In this document: positions 56,959 to 64,000 of the stretch, piece after piece
Layout of the letters: each line of letters starts with the position of its first letter
How positions within the stretch are numbered: position 1 is the first letter of the stretch
From: Panicum virgatum
Lineage: Eukaryota; Streptophyta; Magnoliopsida; Poales; Poaceae
Reading direction: 5' to 3'
DNA: 64,000 bases
Assembly (NCBI RefSeq): GCF_016808335.1
Contig: NC_053150.1
Coordinates: 25,316,538 to 25,380,537 of the forward strand
Translations under genes and position numbers: made by a program
The notes under the pieces: generated by a model
Database searches by the model: none
What the model was told of the DNA's origin: nothing
What the model saw: the letters and a program-made list of their open reading frames with translations, nothing else

Positions 56959-59900
56959 TCATGCTCTGGTCCAGAGAAACACCTTACCACTGGAGCTTGC
57001 ACCAGCCAGATTGCCAACTTTGTTGGGGTGCAGTGAAAACCGGCACGGGATGGCTGTCGTGCTCACTCTCAAGAAACGCCCCATACGAAGCCGAGAGGCT
57101 CTTCCCACTGCGATCAACTAAGATAACATCTATTGCTCTTTTCATGTTCCCAACAAATAGGTTGTTGTCGTTCCAGCTCCAGATTGCCCTGCAAGCATGA
57201 GTCAAGTTTCATCACTGAAAATAATGATGGGGTAGTCACAAAAGATTGTGAAACTACAGGTGAGGAGCTCGTCTTACTTGAATGTGGACAGCCATCTGCC
57301 TGTCCTGTTATCATGCTTAAGAATACATGACTCATCAAAGTTATCCATGTTAAAAATTCGGACAGTGTCATCAAGGCTGCAAATGGGAAGAATAATGTCA
57401 TTTACAAAAATTAAAACCTGTGATGCATATGAATGGCAAAACAAAGTATCTTTTATTATTACAAGAAATACAAGTTGAGGTGATAGCAACAGAGAAACTA
57501 TGGTGGACCAGAAAATGGAATAAGCAGTCTTGAGTATTAGAGAAAGAAAGAACTGTTCTTAATATTTGGTTCCATGAAACAAATCTGCTATGATGCTGTC
57601 TAGTGAACGTGCTAAGATATCTTTTGTAGCATAACAAAGGCACAATGTCTAGAGACTGCAGTCAGGTTCTACTCATGTCAAGTACTGCACCCAAGCTAAA
57701 GGTCCCGGGATACAGTATAGGCTAAGAGTAAAAAAAGAAACTCAAATCTAACAAAGGTTAACAAGATAGTGTCAGAAAGCTAAAAATAAAAACCAGTAGT
57801 CTAACAGCACCCGCCTTACATGGTCATGGAAAGAGCAGGAGTGCGACACTGACTTTAGAGTCCAAAACAGTCAAAATTTGATAGGGCGTGGAAATGTCAC
57901 TGAAATCTGACACGGATGTCATACTCTTACTCAGATTTGTTGGACATAATCGCTCTGTCCCACTAATTTGTCAGAATCAAATCACTCAATTCCTTCTTTA
58001 CTCTCTTGACTATCTTGAACACATACAAGAAGAGAGATCACTCAAAATTATATTGATCTTGGAGCCTCACTCTACAAGCTTACACAATGCAACACAACCT
58101 AGAACAACTTGCTTGATCTTCTCAACCAAGCACTACCACACTCTAGCTTGATGTTCACAATCATGCACTATATGCTCTATATCTCATACTCAACACATGA
58201 GGGGTACATGCCCTTTTATAGGACCTACAAACTGTCATACAAACAAGAGCACAACTCATCTCTAGCTAATCACTAGCCAGCATACTCACTTTACAACTCA
58301 TTGACAACTACATAACCTATCCAATATGACTTTGATATCTTTAAGGCTAATCCACCCAAAGATAACCAAAGTACAACCTAGAAACTTCAAGTAATCAAAT
58401 CAAACTTTACTACCTAATGCTAGCTAAGCATTAGCTCAAGGAACAAGTCAATTTCCTTTTGACTTTGACAACTTATGCCCATAGATGCATCTACACATTT
58501 CTTATGACAACATTATTTCCAACAGGATTCAGGTATTTGAATTCTCAAATGTTTCATGTATGCAGGTGTAACAGTGATGCTGATTGGCGCAATCAGACTA
58601 CATGAGTTATTAACTTATGATAGTGATACGAATATGCTTCTAGCCATGATCTCATTTAAGATACATGTTCATTGTTAAACCAAACAGATAGAGCTGTTCT
58701 AAATAGAAAGGGCCTGATTCATACTACAAACAGCCAAAGAAGCAAATATAAACAGTTTAGAAAAAAGAAAATGGGCACCTGGTTGTTGCAAGCATGTTGC
58801 CACTGGGGGTGAGAAATAAGCTGATTGAATGGTTCTGTTGTACTCCAAAACTTTCAACTTCTCCGGATCCTCCTTTTTCATGCTTCTCATATCCCATATA
58901 CATACTGTTCGATCCGTCGAGCTTGTGGCAAACACATATGGGTTTTCTGAACGAAAATCTATTGAGTTGATTCTATGGTCATGTAAATTCCATGTAGCTG
59001 ACACCTTACCCGTCCTTTCATCGTAAAGTTTCAAGTCATTACCCTCGGCGAAATAAAGGGAGCTGGGACTATTTGGTGCTTGACAAAGCGAGAAAATGGG
59101 ATAGTCACACAAGTGGATCACATTAAAGTTCTCCTTCTCAACATCCATAAGACAAATTTCACCTTGATAACTACAACTGTAAATCTGCAGGTCGAGTTTG
59201 TATATAAAAGAGTCAGAGCACCAAACAAATATCGAAATATTAAACATGAAAGAAGTTGCCATTTAGCAAAACTGTAATGTCCTTATATGCATGGCAATAT
59301 TATTTGCCCAACCTGCCCTCTGTGTTGTGAGAAGCCAGATACGGTGGCCAAAACTCAAAATTACACAAGCCAGAAATTGGTGATTCCATTGAGAGCATGT
59401 ATGTCAACAACACAGCACGATTATTTTAAGACATCCCTATCAGACATATCTAGGAAAAAGAGCTTTACATTTAATTATCTAATATACAAACGATGGTTGG
59501 CTGCCAGTGCTAAGCTATTTAACCTCCATGAGTCATAGCAGCATAGCATCGTTGCACAGCCTTGCTTAACCCACTTTCCTGGTTTTTCTCTTTCACTCCA
59601 TGTTCTAGCATATAGTTACAATTAAACAGTAGCAACACTCTCTTTCAATTAGTTAATCCCAATGCAGTAACTGTGCTCAACATTGTGATCCGCGTGAACA
59701 AGATTGTAATGACAAAAAAAATTACATTATCCACATTTCAGCACTTCATATCAACAAATGTGTAATTGATCAATTGGTAAAACCTTAGGAGCTGTGGAAA
59801 TCCAAATCAATTAGGATTTAGGATGTTAGACCAAAATACCTAGTTAAACTATCCAACCATGTACCCATAGGTTCACAGGAAAAATGACAAATTAATAACT

Positions 59901-60613
59901 ATTAAAAAATTAAGCACGAGAGCAAAAGAAGAAGAAATCAGTTACCTTCCTCAGCGCGTCAGGGTGCATCACAATACCCCCGACAGAACCCCTGTGGGGA
60001 AAATATCGGAACACCCCGTCTGCACCATCTCCGTCCTCCTCATCCTCCACGAGACCATCCACATCCCAGAATCCGATATGTCCGAGCTTGTTCCCGGCGG
60101 CCACCACGGTCCGGTCGACCAACGGCAGGATCCGCACTGAGAGTATGCGCTCCGGCACAACTCTCCTCACGTTCGCGAAACGCAGCACCAGTTCCCTCCC
60201 GACGTCGAACCCGTTCGCCGCGCAGATCTCGCCCTCCGGCCGCGGCGGGGACTTGACGGCGGTGGCCTCTCGCAGGGCGGAGGCGAGGGAGGAGGAGACC
60301 CGGGTCTTGCAGGGCTTTGTCGGGGACGGCGGCGTGGCCGGGGAGGCGTTGGCGCCGGTAGAGTCAGATGGCTCGCCGGGGGCAATGCCGCGGGTGCGTA
60401 GGGAGCGGCGGAGGACTACGGGTCCGGCCTGGCTCGCGCAGGGCTGCTCCTTCTTGGGTGCTTGAGGCTGGGGGAGGGGCGGACGGAGGCGGAGAGCTCG
60501 GCGGCCTGCTGGCGGAGGGAGGCGAGGATGGTCTCGTTGCGGCGGATGTTCTCCTCGCGGAGGCGCTCGTAGTCGGTGAGCCCGGCCTCCGCCGGCTGCG
60601 ACGCCATCGCCAT
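56959..60613 (-). CDS. WDR76/CMR1-like WD40-repeat gene, frame-disrupted
   Basis: Exons on the minus strand: 60613-59946, 59184-58779, 57376-57278, 57188-56959, with GT-AG introns (761, 1402, 89 bp). The N-terminus has the LTDYERLREENIRRNE motif typical of CMR1/WDR76 DNA-damage-binding WD proteins. WD units are visible: IGFWDVD, ICLMDVE, SSTDRTVCIWDMR, TVRIFNMD, and a final GKVFLW. The family binds damaged DNA or chromatin in the nucleus. Three frame breaks: exon 1 at about 60470 (a five-C run, one base short), exon 2 at about 58805 (a five-C run, one base short), and exon 4 near 57070 (net two bases short). Exon lengths mod 3 agree with these. It could be a recent pseudogene or carry sequencing errors. 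E2F-like motifs lie upstream. ATG 60613 precedes a second ATG at 60607. Confidence 0.82.
57938..58524 (-). mobile_element. Solo copia-type LTR in intron 2 of the WD40 gene
   Basis: 587 bp, TGTTGGACAT...TTTCCAACA, with imperfect 5-bp flanks AGATT (57933-57937) and GGATT (58525-58529). On the minus strand it has a CCTATAAAAGGGC TATA region near 58205-58225. No internal sequence is attached, so it is a recombination product of a full element. Confidence 0.8.
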
Positions 60614-60762
60614 GTCAGTGGGCGGATTCTTTCTGGAAGCTTTTGGAGGCGGTGGGGGGGACTGGGGAGGGATGAATGGAGAGACGCGTGGAGTGAGGGG
60701 CTGAGGCCGCGGTCGTGGGCAGTTGTTTGGGGAGTGAGGCGGCGGCTGGTGGTGGGAGGGAT

Positions 60763-60803
60763 GGCGCGAAGTTTGGCGGCGCTGGGAGGAAAGTGGCGGG
60801 AAA
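60763..60803 (-). promoter_or_regulatory. Cluster of E2F-type motifs upstream of the WD40 gene
   Basis: GGCGCGAA (60763-60770, TTCGCGCC on the other strand), TTTGGCGGC (60772-60780) and GGCGGGAAA (60795-60803, TTTCCCGCC on the other strand) fit the plant E2F consensus TTTSSCGS fully or nearly. They lie 150-190 bp before the ATG at 60613. Confidence 0.55.
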
Positions 60804-60813
60804 CTGAAACATG

Positions 60814-62268
60814 GCCCACAAAACAGTGATGCAGGGAACAGACAGCCTCGAAGGTAGTGCAGCCTATGTCCAGCTGCAGTCCACAGTAGCATCAACGACG
60901 CCATAAAAATAAAACGCCGTCAAACTGCAATTTTCAACTTCTATATCACTATTGTTATTCGAATAGTGTTTTTAAAAGAAAAGAATTAAAACCACTAATT
61001 CCACCATTTAATCTGTATTCTATTCTAGTGATCATCTTGACCCCACCATTTGCAAACACAATCTTGATGCAGCCAAACAAAACTTGACCAACACGAGAGC
61101 ACAAAGAACTAAAAAAAGAGTAACACTGAAAAAACACACACACAAACGAGTAAACACAACGACGACACGAACAGCAAAACAACACAGAGATGACAAAGGG
61201 CACGACACCCACCACGGCCCCCAAAATCCTACAACTGAACCTGCAAGCAACAACATCCCGGGTGCAAAGATCTACGACTGAACAATGGTGGCAAAGCATC
61301 CACCCGAACCATCAACCACGGCGACAAAGCATCCGCCCGAAACAAACTTCAACCAACGCGACGACGGCGTCAAAGCATCGGCCAAACCGGAAACGACGGC
61401 AAAGCATCCGCCAGCGAGGAGAATCCGACGACCAAACGCGATCCGGACGATGCAGATGAACTGGAGCGAAGGCAGGCGCAGGAGCAGAGACTCTCCGAGG
61501 AGAGCCGATGGCCGCCGCCAGCAAAGCTTCCAAGACAACGCCTCCAAGAAGGACGCGACGCCACAGGCGCCGCCATTGTCTGACCAAAATGGTCTAGGTT
61601 TTCACCCGGAAGGCAAGCTGGAGAGGGGGGAAAAGGTGTAAAGATGACGCCTTCAATAAGGTAAACGGCGCCCGAGGGCATCGTCGTCATCGGTCTGCAA
61701 GCGGATCTAGGGCTTTCTCCACCACCCGTCTCCAACCCAGAGCCGACGGCCGCCACAGTGCAGACGGGGACCCGTCACCGGAAGCAGATACACCCACACG
61801 GCGTCCGGCAAAGGAGCGTCGGAGCGTGGCTCACCACCAACGGCCGAGCAGGCCACCAGCGTGCGGCCAGGACCGGCGAGGGAGCGGCGAGAGAGCTCTA
61901 GCCAGGAGGGAGCGCCGGCAGCTAGCGCCATGCTTGTGATGGAGAGCCGGCCGCACGCAGCGAAGGAGCACCGGAGCCCCCACGAGGGAGGGCTGCGCCC
62001 GGCCAGGGAGGGCCAGCCACCGGCGGCCGCGAACCCCGAACAGCGAGGGCGGGCATGCCACCGGCCACAGATGAGCTCAGCGAGCGGAGGGTCGGCCCCC
62101 GGCCAACCTCGTCGAAGAAGCTCAGATCCGGCGGGGGGAGCCCAGATCCGGCGAAGGGGATGCCGGATCCGGTGCCCGACGGCCGGCAGCCGGCGACCAA
62201 CGGAGGCGCATGAAGGGTAGAGACGAGGTCGGGAGGAAAAGGGAGGGAGGATGTAAGGATCATCGGGG
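60814..62268. other. GC-rich sequence without a recognised gene
   Basis: The first part is upstream flank of the WD40 gene. From about 61080 the plus strand is A/C-rich, then strongly GC-rich. Four short repeats of CAAAGCATC occur at 61292, 61325, 61371 and 61400. A minus-strand ORF at 61707-62360 has no domain and runs into the LTR, so I do not call it. The composition resembles a transposon leader, but no borders were found. Confidence 0.4.
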
Positions 62269-63686
62269 TGTCCGACCCTAGAGGGGGAGGGGGTGAATAG
62301 GGTCGCTAATTCACTTTCTAACCTAGGGCTCAATCTACTTGCATAAGATAAACCTAACACATCCTATACATGCTAGTTATGACTAAGGTTTATCTATGCT
62401 ACTCTCTACATACCCCCAAAAGACTTGCAACATATAGTCAATCCTAATCAAACTAACTAGGAAAGTAAATGCACGCAAGATAGAGTAAATGCGGAAATGT
62501 AATATGGCAAGTAAAGAGGTAAGGGAGAGAATATGCAAACTCCCGTGAAGACATCAAGACACATGATTTAACGTGGTTCGGTTAGGACACCAAGTCCCTC
62601 CCTACGTCCACGGCCACTTGTCCAACAAGAACAAGTGTGATGCCGAGTCTCTTCGCTTGATCACCGTCTTGCGTTCGCCACCAAAGCTTCTGGCAAGCAA
62701 AGGCTAAGTGGCGCCAAGTCACCAAGACAAGGCCACCGCCACCGTCTTTCTCGAAGCGTCACCAACGGCACCATCTTCACTATCGGAGCTTCTCACCAAG
62801 AGGGGTCTCCTTCCCCGCACAAAGTGTCGTTGCCTCTCCACACCAAGTCGGAGGGTCACACAACAGTTTACAAGATGCTTGCCGCAGCAAGGCTTTCACA
62901 CAAGCTAGTTCTCTCAAGAACTAAGCCTAATCAAGCACTAAGCACTCTCACAAGTGTGCTTAAGCCTATATGATGTACAATGAAGCTCTAAGGTGGTTGG
63001 AGAGGATCCTCAACTCTTTTATGCTTCCTTAGTCTCCAGCACACACAAATGAGGCGTGGGTGACATATATATAGCCCCAACCCCTCAAACTAGCCGTTGG
63101 AAAAAGGCTGACAAAATTCCTTAACGCCGGTTGATCCGACGCTCCAATTTTGTCATCACCGGTTCAACCGGTGAATGCTTTTTCTCATCTACTAGCCATT
63201 ACTGCTCCAACAGCTACTTGATCAATTGCACCGATGCTCTTGAATTCATCATCGGTTCAACCGGTGAGTGCAAAGTTCAGAAACCCCCCGAAAAATGGAG
63301 TCTCTGGACAACTGCACCGACGCTCACTTTTTCTTCATCGCCGGTTCAATCGGTGCTTCTGGGTCTATCTTCACTTTAAGTCATTGCACTGACGCATTGT
63401 CTTCAGGCATCGTCGGTTCATCCGACGCAAAACCCTAGCCTCAGCTTCTAGGTCCATTGCACCGGTGAGTGCAATTTGCTCATCATCGGTTTAACCGGTG
63501 ATAGCAAATTGTCTCTGTTTTGATCTTTTCGACTTGGTTTCTTTGAGGTCTTTGATCTTTTCATCCCTTAGACCTATAAACCTGATAATGATCATCTTAA
63601 CACATATATTAGTCCAAGTATTGTGTGTGTCATCAATTGCCAAAACATTATATTGAAATATGGCATGAGAGGCCATTTTCGCTACA
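62269..63686 (-). repeat. 3' LTR of a second minus-strand copia element
   Basis: On the plus strand TGTCCGACCCTAGAGG...GCTACA, then AAAAAGGGGGAGAT on the minus strand (63687-63700) as polypurine tract, so this is the 3' LTR and the internal region continues to the right. A TATATATA core lies at about 63064-63073 (minus strand). The U5 end (CTAGAGGGGGAGGGGGTGAATAGG) resembles that of the E5 LTR. Confidence 0.8.
63124..63503 (-). promoter_or_regulatory. Array of ACCGGTTCAACCGGT-type motifs in U3
   Basis: Five imperfect units, at about 63125, 63227, 63314, 63385 and 63457, each with a GCACCGA-type half site and, 20-30 bp on, a palindrome of the form ATCGGTTCAACCGGTGA. They lie directly upstream of the TATA core, as in the E5 LTR, but with a different motif. 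Confidence 0.7.
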
Positions 63687-64000
63687 ATCTCCCCCTTTTT
63701 GGTGATTGATGACAACACAACCAAAGCAACCAAGATAAATTGCAAGAATATGAATTGATACCAATTTGAAAAGTTAGAAACTACTTAGCTTGCTCGGATG
63801 ATATTTCAATGCTGATTTTAAAAGCCACCGGCATTTGATTAGTCCATAGGACGAAATGCTTCCGGCTTGATAGCAATTATGAAACAATGGATTGTGGCCA
63901 ATGTAAGACAATTGTGTGGTTTGAACCATATGAGCAATGAAAATTTTTGTACCTTAGTCCATGGGATCATCAAATTGCATTTCTCCGCCATATTGACTAA
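63687..64000 (-). other. Polypurine tract and 3' untranslated part of the copia element
   Basis: 63687-63700 is the polypurine tract on the minus strand. The rest to the window end has no ORF of note and would be downstream of pol, which lies outside the window. Confidence 0.6.

Noticed and set aside
61707..62360. 217-codon minus-strand ORF
   Set aside because: Composition-driven, no domain, and it extends across the border of the LTR at 62269.

Overview
ORGANISM. This is eukaryotic plant DNA, most likely a grass with a large, repeat-rich genome (probably panicoid; the species cannot be named from sequence alone). The evidence is wall-to-wall LTR retrotransposons of typical grass clades (Tekay/Del chromoviruses, Tat, Athila, Ty1/copia), a tRNA-derived SINE, a TTA-flanked MITE, and GC-rich first exons of host genes (a WDR76/CMR1-type WD40 gene and a cytochrome P450 fragment). 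There are no bacterial features. LAYOUT. Bases 1-52284 are one nest of retrotransposons. The outermost is a Ty1/copia element on the minus strand (E5): its 5' LTR is 50662-52284 and its gag is split between 50467-50603 and 13563-15140. Its left part is interrupted by a gag-only element (E6, 9993-13562), which carries a Tekay-type element at its left (E1, 1-9992, 5' end outside the window). E5 gag is also split by an RT-less Athila-type element (E4, 15146-50466). E4 is split by a second Tekay-type chromovirus (E2, 19184-44608, target duplication GCCCA). E2's 5' LTR holds a 158-bp filler copied from E4, and that filler was the landing site of a Tat-type element (E3, 19822-33395, target duplication CATTG). 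Bases 52285-56958 hold smaller debris: LTR-like remnants, a short-LTR retroelement, a chromovirus integrase tail with a SINE inside it, a MITE and a P450 N-terminal fragment. Bases 56959-60613 (minus strand) are the only substantial host gene, a four-exon WDR76/CMR1-like WD40 gene with E2F-type motifs upstream, a solo copia LTR in its largest intron, and three frame breaks. Bases 62269-64000 are the 3' LTR and 3' untranslated part of another minus-strand copia element. HOW IT WORKS TOGETHER. Most gag-pol genes are dead, with internal stops and frameshifts that mostly look like C-to-T or G-to-A changes. The striking exception is on the minus strand of E3: a five-exon gene (28005-30961) with a plant mobile domain and a coiled-coil tail, 873 codons with no stop, plus a second antisense Ser/acid-rich ORF (31351-31917). 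Both have their own TATA-like motif. Tat elements are known to carry antisense ORFs of this kind, but an intact spliced one inside a dead element deserves attention. Other structures worth a look are arrays of paired palindromes just upstream of the TATA box in two copia LTRs, hairpins at the very start of three unrelated LTRs, an internal TATA box before the env-like ORF of E4, and the filler plus 251-bp duplication in E2.
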